Source: Larix kaempferi (lineage: Eukaryota > Streptophyta > Pinopsida > Pinales > Pinaceae). Taken from it: a stretch of 64,000 bases of DNA. The notes beneath the pieces were generated by a model. That model had not been told where the DNA came from and made no database searches. It saw nothing but the letters and a program-made list of their open reading frames with translations. A program made the position numbers and the translations under genes. The stretch covers positions 62,001 to 126,000 of the forward strand of contig BSBM01000871.1 of NCBI GenBank assembly GCA_027924585.1. The letters run 5' to 3'. Positions 11,352-20,523 of the stretch are shown one piece after another; the first letter of the stretch is position 1; the number at the start of each line of letters is the position of its first letter.

Positions 11352-12016
11352 CCTCTTTCTTGTTTTACGAGCTTGAAGAGGATAACAAATGCTCGGTGTA
11401 GCTCATCTTGTGGATGAGTCCAATCTCACATGTTTTACGAACCTGAGAAAGGAGGGGTTCGCCCCAAAGTGGGTCCTTCGATGTTAATATTTTAACGAGC
11501 CCAAGGAAGGAAAACTCGATAGTTTTTCATATTTAGAGAGCCTGAAAAACTTAAAGGAAGCTCCATATGTACTTTTTCGTAAAATTTAGTCCCTCGATCC
11601 CGAAAAAGTGTAAAACAATTCCCGAGAGAACTCTCCCAGCCGAGATTGACTGAGGTATACCTTTCTCGTAAATAGTCTAGATGGGCCGAAAAAGGGGTAA
11701 CCTATCACCGAATAGACGACCTTTCAAATACTTTTACAAGTGTGAAAGAGTCAAGATCACTTGGCAATCTTTTCAATTTTAAGGAGTCTGAAAAGAGCTT
11801 AACTATGGACTCCTATGGTCTTTTTCGTAAATTTTAAATTATTCTGGTCCGAAAAAAGAATAAAATACAACCAGGATAATACTTTCCTCATCGTTTAACG
11901 AGCATGAGTAAAGTTGACCGTACTCGACACCGTTTACTTGCGTTTGACAAGCACGAGACAGGTGTGAAAGCGCTTGGAATCTTTTTCAAGTTTTAAATCC
12001 AGAGCACGAAAAAGAT
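11352..12016. repeat. Series of about 12 stem-loops with changing but paired stems
   Basis: Units recur about every 50 bases. Each has two complementary arms around a loosely conserved loop resembling TTTTAACGAGC. Clear pairs (arm/arm): AGTTTTTCA/TGAAAAACT at 11521-11551; ACTTTTTCG/CGAAAAAGT at 11571-11609; TCTTTTCA/TGAAAAGA at 11768-11796; ACTTTCCTCAT/ATGAGTAAAGT at 11881-11914 (one mismatch); ATCTTTTTC/GAAAAAGAT at 11979-12016. Weaker pairs lie at 11352-11381, 11402-11418, 11424-11448, 11474-11507, 11660-11695, 11718-11752, 11819-11859 and 11923-11957. Stem sequences differ between units while pairing is kept, which looks like an old tandem repeat held by structure. No function is assigned. 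Confidence 0.75.
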
Positions 12017-12186
12017 AAAGTGGGCTCAATATGAAGGTCAAATTACGAATAAACACCAGTATGAATGCATCCCATTTCTACCGCAGATCCTGTCAATAAA
12101 TGCTCAATAACCGGGCATTAGCAATGTGAACAAGGGTTTATTTATTTGAAATAGTAATTAATTAATTAAAAAAAATGTGAAAAAAT

Positions 12187-12198
12187 GCTATATAAGGC
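12187..12198 (+). promoter_or_regulatory. TATA box of the antisense accessory gene
   Basis: GCTATATAAGGC lies about 30 bases before a plausible transcription start and about 140 bases before a good 5' splice site (CAG|GTAAGAG at 12331). It points into the + strand accessory gene, against the direction of the retrotransposon. Confidence 0.5.
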
Positions 12199-12219
12199 AT
12201 GGTAAAAATAGAAATTACT

Positions 12220-13970
12220 ATTCATTTGTGCTTTTTACCCAAAGGAGACATTTTTACCCTTTTTGGAGCAAAATTTCAAGGATCGATACCGAGAGTTCTG
12301 GGACACCATTTCGACCACCGTCTGCGCCAGGTAAGAGTGCTTGAGCCCCTCTTTCATTTCATGCAAGAAATTTTTGTTTTCACCGGGAAAAATTTAATTT
12401 TTTGGCAAGCCCTTTTAGGCAAGAATCGCCCGCCATACTACCGCGCGGGTCCCCTATCGAAAAACGCGACACTGTTGAACAGTGCTGCGCTGTAACCCCA
12501 AAATGAGGCGCGGCACTGTGGACTGCCGCGCGATAGGGTGTCCTCCAGGCGCGGCACGTGCGAAATTTAAGTTCAAAAAATTAAATTTTCTCCAATTTTT
12601 TGCTGGAAGTAAGTTGTTAAATAGTTACTAGTTGCTTTGTTTGCCTTTTTGCAGGGATTTGCAACTTATTTGGAGAAAAATGGTGAGTTGGAAAGAGAGG
12701 GAGCACGAAGCGGATGATTTTGCAGCCGAAAATGACTTACCAACCGTGACCGCATTGTGAGAATGTGGTTTGCTAAAAAATTTTAAGACCAAAGGGATCC
12801 GCCAACAACCTAAGCTCCTTACTCACCTTGTTCAATTGTGGGACCCCGATATCCAAGCTTTCCGAGTGGGAGAGCATGTGCTTGAAATCCAACTTGAAGA
12901 CATCTACTTCCTCACGGGCCTCTCGAAAAGAGGGGCCCGGCCGAATTTTACCGGGTACACCGCTTCAGAATCAAGCACGGATGATTTGATTGCTCGATAT
13001 TGTCAGGCGGGTTCGAGTAAGAAAAGTGGGAAAGTGGCCATAAAAGAGGTCACAAATCTTCCTTTTAAAACCTTGCTATTCACTATTACACGTGCAGCAG
13101 GAAGCGTGAGTCCACATCAGGCATCCCGCACGCAGGTGAATCTCGCAGCAGAGTGCATGGGAGGAACAGTTTTCAACTGGTGTGAGGTAGTGTTGTCCAA
13201 CATGAAGGAACAGGTGCACAAATGTAGAACTGGGAAAAATACCCAGTTTGGCTATGGGAGTATCTTGGTCACTTTCTTTCTGGCAAGGGTGCCATTACTG
13301 TGTCCACAGATATCTATGCATCCTCGTCCACCTACTGAGCCATGGATGGCCCGATGGAGTGACTACGCTGGACGCCTCGGGGGACCTCAGCGGCTAGCCT
13401 TTGGAGAGGACTTTTTCTCTTGGCTAGAGGAGCAGATAGTCATGATTGACGACTATCCCTATTCAGGGGTAGATTTTCGTGAGGATATTGACTTGGCTTT
13501 GCCAGAAGATGATGACTGGGACAACTCTGGTATGACCTTCATGGACATGTATTTTTCTTTTTGAATATTTAATTTTTAATGCTTTTTTAGAATGTGTAAA
13601 AGACTTCTAATGTATATTCGCATGCATGTTGCAGACCGTGGACCACAGAGGCCAGCTGGATATTCTCCACTACGTCGTGGTGGTGTCGATCGTCCAGCTG
13701 ATCCTGTCGAAGAAGAAGATGAAGACGAGGCAGGAGGTGTCCGGGACATTGAGAGGAACCTGCAGGGATTGACTCATGGTATCCCTGCTATGCGGATGGA
13801 TGATGTCCCCTACCACCTCCAGCAGCATACTGTGGGTGTACCTGGACGTATTAGTCGACTTCTTCGCAAGGTGGTTCAAGCTGTGATGTGTTACCACCAT
13901 CAGCAGGAGGAGTCCGATGAGGGACATGATAGGTCTCCTAGATCTCCATAGATGGTCTTTCGATCTTTTT
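12220..13970 (+). pseudogene. Antisense accessory gene of Tat-1, plant-mobile-domain-like, three exons predicted
   Basis: Runs opposite to gag-pol, between the second RNase H and the 3' LTR. Proposed structure: exon 1 ends at 12330 (CAG|GTAAGAG); exon 2 is 12655-13529, with ATG at 12680; exon 3 starts at 13635 (TTGCAG|A) and its frame ends at about 13951. Joining 13529 to 13635 keeps the frame and skips the stop at 13562. The protein shows FRVGEHVLEIQLEDIYFLTGL, close to the GE-x-TLED-x-LTGL core of plant mobile domain proteins, then a basic stretch, and in exon 3 an acidic EEEDEDE tract. A TGA at codon 27 (12758-12760) interrupts it, probably from CGA. Extra antisense frames at this location are known in Tat relatives such as Grande and Retand. 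The role is unknown; nuclear localisation and silencing interference are only ideas. Confidence 0.65.
12439..12560. repeat. GC-rich motif cluster within predicted intron 1 of the accessory gene
   Basis: Contains GGCGCGGCACTG, GGCGCGGCACGTG, a TACCGCGCG and a GCCGCGCG, the same word family as in the LTRs at 9969-10080. The surrounding sequence is not LTR-derived, so the motif itself recurs and this is not simply an LTR copy. Confidence 0.6.
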
Positions 13971-14153
13971 GCGGCATGTACACGATATGTAGGCTTTGAG
14001 GGCCAATTTTTGTATATGGGATTTAATCCCCAATTTTGTCTTTGACACAAACTTTATGTATTTTGGAAAAAACACTTTTATATACAGTGATATGGACCTA
14101 TTTATGATCTAAATATTTACAACGACTTGTGCATTTTATTTTTTATGATGTGT

Positions 14154-14567
14154 TTATGTATGGGCAAGATGCCAATCCAAAATGTAATTATCCAATGAAT
14201 CGGCAATACAATTGAATTCTCTCGGTATGTGTTGATATGTGATAGAATCAAATGACCGTTCCAAGAGGCGTACTCTTCAAAATAAACGAAGTAATGTAGG
14301 ATCGCGATCTGTGTAAACACGGTTTAGATGAGAAACCACGAGTTGGGAATCTAAAAAGACCAATAAGGAGTCAATCCCGAGTGAAGCAACCTTTGTCAAG
14401 AGACCAATGACTGCATGGTACTCTGCGATATTGTTCGTTGCAGGACCTAAACAAATGGCTCCTGAAGAAATCAACTCGCCGGTGGGGGAATAAATGACCC
14501 ATGCTGCGGAAGCGAGATTCCGGGTATGTCGGCTTGCACCGTCAGCGAATCCAAAGTAGGTAGACAT
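14154..14567 (-). pseudogene. Tat-1 separate archaeal-type RNase H frame
   Basis: 138 codons (stop included) from an ATG at 14567 to TAA at 14154. RNase H signatures: FADGAS (Asp), NNIAEYHAVI (Glu), VFLDSQLVV (Asp), and CIADSLDNY (Asp) near the C-terminus, ending in WHLAHT. All four DEDD acidic residues are present, but a TGA at 14277-14279 cuts the frame before the last one. It begins 121 bases after the natural pol stop (14689). The ATG is immediately preceded by a pyrimidine-rich tract and GCAG, as in E1 where CAG precedes the ATG, so delivery by splicing is plausible. Since the RT-linked RNase H has lost its first Asp, this frame is the likely supplier of RNase H activity for replication. 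Confidence 0.75.
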
Positions 14568-14832
14568 CTGCGCATAAAGGCACGAGTCAAAGTAAGAGTA
14601 GATACATGAGGTCCACGCGCACACTAAAAATAAAGCAAAAAGCAAACTAAGTACATTATGTACAAGAATTAACCCGCGTGGGGTAACCTCACGCGTAGAA
14701 ACGCTTGAGGTATAGCCCGTTGCGGGGCCGTGCCAATGGCGTACCATCACAATCGACTAGTTCATAGGCTCCTTTTTCTAAGACACGTTTTATGATGAAG
14801 GGGCCGTACCACATAGATTCAAGCTTACCTTT

Positions 14833-17800
14833 TCAAAGCTTATCATGCATCTGATCATATGTAAGTACGAGGTCACCTTCATTGAAGATCCGAGGTTGAA
14901 CGGATTTGTCGTATTGAGATTTGACGCATTTTTTGTGAGCTTCATTAGCCAAAGCGGCGTCGCGGCGGGTTTCATCTAGCTTAGCTAGGTATAAAAACCG
15001 TTCTTCTTCGGAAGTAGTGTGTGGAAGTAGCTCTATGGCTATCTTGAGTGATGGAATTTCACATTCAATCGGGAGAATGGCTTCCAGGCCGTACACCAAT
15101 TGAAATGGTGTAAACCCAGTAGCACTTTTCACTGAGGTTCGGTATGCCCACAGTGCTGAGAACAGAGCTGAGTGCCAATTGGATTTTTGGGTACCCACAA
15201 TGCGTTGAATCATTCGTTTCAGGACCTTATTGATGGCTTCAACTTGGCCATTAGCTTGTGGGTAATACGGGGTTGAGTTTTCGTGGCGAAAACCCAGCTT
15301 GGCACTTAGTTCTTCGATCATATGGTTCCTGAAATGGGAACCATGATCGGTCACAATAGACTGTGGGACACCGAATCTAGCTATGATATGATTGAATATG
15401 AACTGCGCTGCTGTTTTGCCGTCTTCAGCATATGTAGGCATCGCTTCAGCCCATTTTGTAAAATAGTCCACAGCTACTATGACATAGCTATGCCCCCCGG
15501 CTGAAGTGGGCTTACAGTGCATAAAATCGATGCCCCATTTGGATAAGGGGCCGACGGCAATGACAGGATGGAGTGGAGCAGGGTGCGAGCGTGCTTTGCT
15601 ATGAAAGAATTGACATGGCGGACACTTCTTGACTGTTTCAATGCAGTCTTTGAAAATCGAGGGCCAGAAGTATCCCGCTCGCAGTATTTTCTGGGCTGTA
15701 GCCATCCCAGAGAGATGACCACCACATGCTCCAGCGTGGCAGTCATTGAGAACGCGTTCCGCCTCATCTAAGGTCAAACAGCGTCGAAGGACAGTGTCGA
15801 CACCACGTCGATACAGAGTATCGTTCACTATAAGGTAATATTTTGCGTGGTGTCTGATACGTCGTCGTTCATCGCGGGTGAGATCGGGACGGAAGCGTTG
15901 GGTTTGGAGATATAAGAGAATATCCCCATACCACGGATCAGACGTGCTAATGAGGAACAATGATTCGTCGGGAAGAGAATCAATGGGCTCGGATTGCTCG
16001 GTAGCACGGGGCAAGTGACAAATTAACTCAGCGAAGACCAGAGATTTCTTAGACTTGGCTTTGACAAATTCCAAGTCAAACTCTTGAAGGATGACAATCC
16101 AACGGGAGTACTTTCCCCCAAGCACTTGTCGTGTGAGGATATAGTACATTGGATTGAAATCGGCGATAACGGTGGTCCGACGGAGTAAGATGTAGTGACG
16201 GAATCTTTGGACAGCAAATACTGTTGCCAGAGCTAGTTTTTCAACATGTGAGTAGCGAGTTTCAGAGTCGAGAAGACTCTTGCTGAGATAGTACACCACA
16301 TGTTCTATGCCGTTGTGGTCTTCCTGGACTAACACCATACCAATGGTGGAAATCGAGGCTGCGAGATAAAGGATGTAGTCCTGTGTGTAATTGGGGGGTT
16401 GAATTACAGGATCTTTGGTTAAGGCTGCTTTTAAATTATCAAAGGAGCGTTGGGATTCATCATCCCATATGAAGGGAACATTCTTCTTGAGAAGCCACAT
16501 GTAGCCTTTTGTTATCTCGGACAGATTGCAGATAAAACGGCGTAGAAAGTTTGCATGCCCTTGCAAACATTGAAGTTCTGGAATATTGGTAGGTGAAGGC
16601 AGGGCTATGATAGCTGCTACCTTTGCGGGATCTAGACGTATCCCGTCTTTGGAGACTATGAAGCCCAACAGTTTTCCGGCTTCTACACAGAAGACGCACT
16701 TATGCGGATTCAAACGTATATTGTAGCGCCGACACCTTTCGAAAATGGCACTCAAGTGATCTGGATGTTCTTCCCGAGTTCGAGAATGAGCGGGAAGGTC
16801 ATCGAGATATGGCTCTACGATATGTTTGATGTCATGAAATGCGTAGGACATCGCCTGTTGGAAAGTTGCCCCGGCATTTTTGAGGCCAAAAGGTAACTTC
16901 CGATATGCAAAGATCCCCCAAGGGCAGATAAAGGCCGTTTTGTGCTGGTCGGTTGGGAGGATATCGATCTGATTATAGCCAGAAAAGCCATCCAGAAATG
17001 AAAAAATAACACTTCCGGCACAGTTATCGATGATCTGGTCAATAAACGGAGTTGGGTAGTTGTCCTTGGGACAAGCTTTGTTCAAATCACGGTAATCAAC
17101 ACAGACTCTGATCGTTCCCTGTTTCTTGGCTACAGGGACGATGTTGGATACCCATTCTGTCAATGGGATAGGATAGATAAAACCAGCACGCAAAAGTTTT
17201 TCAACTTCTGCTTTAATGGCGGCTGCCTTACGAGGATGAACGGGTCGAAGCTTTTGCCGAACAGGTCGGGCGCCAGGGAAAGTTGGAATTTCGTGGACCA
17301 CAATCGACGGGTCGATTCCTGGCATCTCTTCATAACTCCAAGCGAAAACATCGCGGAAAGTTTTAAAGTAGGCATTATAGAACTCCGTCTCGAGAGGAGT
17401 ACATGTTTTGCCAATGTGTACATTTTCCACGATACCAGGCTTTACTGAAATGTCGATGGGAGTGGTTGCCATAAGATTGGCCAAGTTGCCTTCAGAAAAT
17501 ACTTCGTCGAGGGAAGTGGGGAACTTGGTTTGAACCATCCCAAGTGAAGCACTGGATTTGGTGTCAGGCTCAAGTGACTGAATGGTGGGGAATGAAGATC
17601 GATGATGAAAATATCCCCATGGTGGCTCATTACCGCACATAACCTCTATGATTGATTCGTCGGTGGGAAAAATCAAGTTGAGAGGATCAAACAATGGTGG
17701 GTGTGTATGAGTTTCAGTCGAGAGCTGTGCCACTGTGTGATCAGTAGAACAGTCGACCCAATCTGTGGCTGATTGGATCGCGTCATATGCTGCAAGGTTT

Positions 17801-20523
17801 CTGTTCAAAGGCATGGAATTGCCATAGCCTTGGATCTGAGTAGGACTCGGGATCACCCATGAATCATTGGATGGGGTGACATGCGATGAAATCATGTTGA
17901 CTGGTTGGAGATGGGTTCCCAGCTCTGGAAAAACTCCAATGAGGGATGAATCCTTCATGAGACCAACACCTATGTCTTGGAACTGGTACCGAGGTTGATC
18001 CAATAACGGAACGGTATTGGTGGAGTTCGGATGGGAGTCTGGGATACAGTAATCCAATTGATCAATAGTGACAATTTTCCCTTCATGAGGAAATTGTACA
18101 ATCCGGAAGACTGTAGATGCTATGGCAGTCATGGCATAGAACCAGTTCCGACCAAGTAGGAGGTTATAATCCAAAGGTGCATCTACGACTTCGATGTGTA
18201 CGGATACTGTTTTGCCCCCCAGTTCAACACCGATTGAGGGGATGAGTCCGTATGGTTGAAAACCATGTCCATCAAACGCTCTAAGAGTAGTGGGAGAAGT
18301 TGTGACCTCAGGCGAGCCGAGGGCTCTCCAGCAGTTCAAAGACATAATCGACGTGGAAGCACCCTCATCTAACACTGTGCGGTGGATAACATTTCCACGG
18401 ATTTTCGTATGCACCTGGAAGGCTAACTGGTGAGAAAGCCTAGGTTTGGCGTGCTCCAAGTTAAACATGATGGAGTTTGAAGTATCTGGGTCCAATGCCC
18501 CCAGTGCTGAAAGTAGGGTTCTACGCTGCGTGGGGCAGTGTTGGAGAACCTCGAGAGTTGACATAGCGCAAGGTGCTTGAGCCAAATCTTCAATAATGTT
18601 GTAGTTTTGGGCAGCTCGCGCATTCGGATTGAATGTCGCCTTTCGTATGGTGCCCTTGGGTGGGCGTAGCACTGTATCCATAAGTGGTCTCTCGATATGG
18701 AGATGACCATTAGGGGGGGGAATAGGAATCGGATCTTCAACAGGAGATTTTCCTTTGGCTGTCTCCGATTGTTTGGTTGAACTTGGAGGATTGTCATACG
18801 TCTTTGAACGAGTGGTGATATTAATCTCCTCATTACTTGTCATTAGGATTTCGCGGTTTGTGGACGTCTCTCCACGGGAAGGATTGGTCGGGTTGCCCCC
18901 TTGTGGGGATTCTTGGGCAACCATTTGCTGTTGTTGTTGGGGGAAAGGGTCAGTTAGCACTGCCGGTCGAGAGGATCCTTTAACGAACTTATGGACCTCG
19001 TCCTTGTAGGGACAGTCACGCGTATAATGATCATCTTGACAGATCAAGCAGGGAAACTTAGCTTTCCGACGTGGTTTTTGGTCATTCTGGGTAGGTTGTG
19101 GTTTGGGGTTCTCCTGCTGGTTCTTCTTGGGTTTACCACGATTGTTTTTCTTCTTTCCTCCGGATGGTTGTGATGTAGATTGGACTGCATTCACTTCGGA
19201 GGAGACAGCAGGAGAGGTGGAAGCTTTTGAAGCGGCCTGGGTAAAAGCGGGGGAAGCAGAAGCTTGTTTCCCCGTCGAGTTGGTAGCAGGCTGAGCCTTG
19301 ACTGAACCAACGATACCATCAATGGGTGGTTCAGTAGTAAGCTTTGTAGGATCAGTGTGAACGCGGGAGGCATGTGGAAGAAGTTCATGTAAAGTACCGG
19401 ATTGAGTATATACTAAATCCATGTATTGTGCTGCCGAGATGGCTTGTTCTTCCGTAACTGGTCCGCGCATAGCAATGTCTCTGGCTATGGGAGGCAAAAA
19501 GGATTTTGTAAACCAATCAGCAAGTAGCTGATCTGGAATAGGTGCCTTTATTAGCCTACGGCGTCTTCGCCACTCATGGATGTGATCCGAAATGTGTGTG
19601 GAAGTGGTTTGACGCAGTGAAGTTAGCAGTTCTGTTCCAGTCTCATATCGGATGGGAAGCTGGAAATGTGTCAGAAACTGCATAGCCAAAGTGTTGAAAT
19701 CATGAAAAGAGTGCTGTGGCAGCTCGATGTACCATTTTGCTGCCGTTCCGGTAAGCGTACGTTGGAAGAGCCGAAGTCGGATGGAATCATCCATCAAGGA
19801 GTTTGATGAACACCAAAGATGGAAGGTCATCACGTGGTTCTTGGGGTCTTCCCCGGGCTTGGCATCGAACTTAGGAATGTCCGATGGTAGTTTGGCTGGG
19901 ATAGGAGGCCAGTGAGGTTCGTGCCATATAGGATCGTTGATAAGCCTCGACAAATCAGGTAGATCAAGTGTGGCTAAAAAGGGAAGTTGCCGGTTGGTCT
20001 GCGGGTATGAGTAATAACCATGTGGTGCAGAGAATCCTGGAGGGCCCTGCATAGCATGCTGTTGTGTGTTATACCCATATGAGTTTCCCGCGGGATACTG
20101 CTGGAAGTTCTGCGGATAGTAAGCCATCTGGTTAACCGGTTGATTGTAAGCAGCCGGTTGGTAAGTGTTCTGCTGAGTGGGTATGGTACCCTGAGGTTGT
20201 TGATACCCAGGAATGGTTGTTGTTCCTTGTTGGGGAAAAGTTCCTTGGAATTGTTTTGTTCCAGGGATGTTACCACTATATTGTGTAAGTGGCAGATTTC
20301 CCATAGCAGGGTTGGGGGGTGGCTGCGACGGTGGTGTCCATGGAAGACTCGTTCTTGCTTGAGGGACGAGTGGAAATTGAAGTGATGGGTTCCATGGAGT
20401 TGTAGCAGCTGAAGGGTAAGGGAAGCCGAAATTTAGGTTGGGGGAATCTGAGATTGCCCCCCAACTTGGTTCCAGTTTCCAAAAAGTGAGTACCCCCCAC
20501 TCTGTGGGATTTGATGATCCCAA
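14833..20523 (-). CDS. Tat-1 gag-protease-RT-RNase H-integrase
   Basis: Polyprotein of 1896 codons. Pro/Gln/Tyr-rich start (1-190); capsid-like gag core (about 215-375); zinc knuckle with Cys-x2-Cys-x3-His-x4-Cys near 490-500, one residue shorter than the usual spacing; protease with DEGAST near 718 and LLGRNW; reverse transcriptase (about 1090-1330) with CVDYRDLN, DGFSGYNQI and the catalytic YLDDL near 1238; RNase H (about 1365-1465) with LAAS in place of the catalytic DAS; integrase with HHCC and DDE residues in WGIDFM, VTDHGS and GQVEAI (about 1560-1780). TGA at 14833 is premature: the same frame continues to NGLYLKRFYA and a TGA at 14689, and E1 has Gly (GGA) there. The first codon of the open frame is TTG and no ATG follows for about 70 codons, so translation probably enters from the overlapping upstream frame. 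Confidence 0.9.
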   Translation of the reverse strand: MGSSNPTEWGVLTFWKLEPSWGAISDSPNLNFGFPYPSAATTPWNPSLQFPLVPQARTSLPWTPPSQPPPNPAMGNLPLTQYSGNIPGTKQFQGTFPQQGTTTIPGYQQPQGTIPTQQNTYQPAAYNQPVNQMAYYPQNFQQYPAGNSYGYNTQQHAMQGPPGFSAPHGYYSYPQTNRQLPFLATLDLPDLSRLINDPIWHEPHWPPIPAKLPSDIPKFDAKPGEDPKNHVMTFHLWCSSNSLMDDSIRLRLFQRTLTGTAAKWYIELPQHSFHDFNTLAMQFLTHFQLPIRYETGTELLTSLRQTTSTHISDHIHEWRRRRRLIKAPIPDQLLADWFTKSFLPPIARDIAMRGPVTEEQAISAAQYMDLVYTQSGTLHELLPHASRVHTDPTKLTTEPPIDGIVGSVKAQPATNSTGKQASASPAFTQAASKASTSPAVSSEVNAVQSTSQPSGGKKKNNRGKPKKNQQENPKPQPTQNDQKPRRKAKFPCLICQDDHYTRDCPYKDEVHKFVKGSSRPAVLTDPFPQQQQQMVAQESPQGGNPTNPSRGETSTNREILMTSNEEINITTRSKTYDNPPSSTKQSETAKGKSPVEDPIPIPPPNGHLHIERPLMDTVLRPPKGTIRKATFNPNARAAQNYNIIEDLAQAPCAMSTLEVLQHCPTQRRTLLSALGALDPDTSNSIMFNLEHAKPRLSHQLAFQVHTKIRGNVIHRTVLDEGASTSIMSLNCWRALGSPEVTTSPTTLRAFDGHGFQPYGLIPSIGVELGGKTVSVHIEVVDAPLDYNLLLGRNWFYAMTAIASTVFRIVQFPHEGKIVTIDQLDYCIPDSHPNSTNTVPLLDQPRYQFQDIGVGLMKDSSLIGVFPELGTHLQPVNMISSHVTPSNDSWVIPSPTQIQGYGNSMPLNRNLAAYDAIQSATDWVDCSTDHTVAQLSTETHTHPPLFDPLNLIFPTDESIIEVMCGNEPPWGYFHHRSSFPTIQSLEPDTKSSASLGMVQTKFPTSLDEVFSEGNLANLMATTPIDISVKPGIVENVHIGKTCTPLETEFYNAYFKTFRDVFAWSYEEMPGIDPSIVVHEIPTFPGARPVRQKLRPVHPRKAAAIKAEVEKLLRAGFIYPIPLTEWVSNIVPVAKKQGTIRVCVDYRDLNKACPKDNYPTPFIDQIIDNCAGSVIFSFLDGFSGYNQIDILPTDQHKTAFICPWGIFAYRKLPFGLKNAGATFQQAMSYAFHDIKHIVEPYLDDLPAHSRTREEHPDHLSAIFERCRRYNIRLNPHKCVFCVEAGKLLGFIVSKDGIRLDPAKVAAIIALPSPTNIPELQCLQGHANFLRRFICNLSEITKGYMWLLKKNVPFIWDDESQRSFDNLKAALTKDPVIQPPNYTQDYILYLAASISTIGMVLVQEDHNGIEHVVYYLSKSLLDSETRYSHVEKLALATVFAVQRFRHYILLRRTTVIADFNPMYYILTRQVLGGKYSRWIVILQEFDLEFVKAKSKKSLVFAELICHLPRATEQSEPIDSLPDESLFLISTSDPWYGDILLYLQTQRFRPDLTRDERRRIRHHAKYYLIVNDTLYRRGVDTVLRRCLTLDEAERVLNDCHAGACGGHLSGMATAQKILRAGYFWPSIFKDCIETVKKCPPCQFFHSKARSHPAPLHPVIAVGPLSKWGIDFMHCKPTSAGGHSYVIVAVDYFTKWAEAMPTYAEDGKTAAQFIFNHIIARFGVPQSIVTDHGSHFRNHMIEELSAKLGFRHENSTPYYPQANGQVEAINKVLKRMIQRIVGTQKSNWHSALFSALWAYRTSVKSATGFTPFQLVYGLEAILPIECEIPSLKIAIELLPHTTSEEERFLYLAKLDETRRDAALANEAHKKCVKSQYDKSVQPRIFNEGDLVLTYDQMHDKL

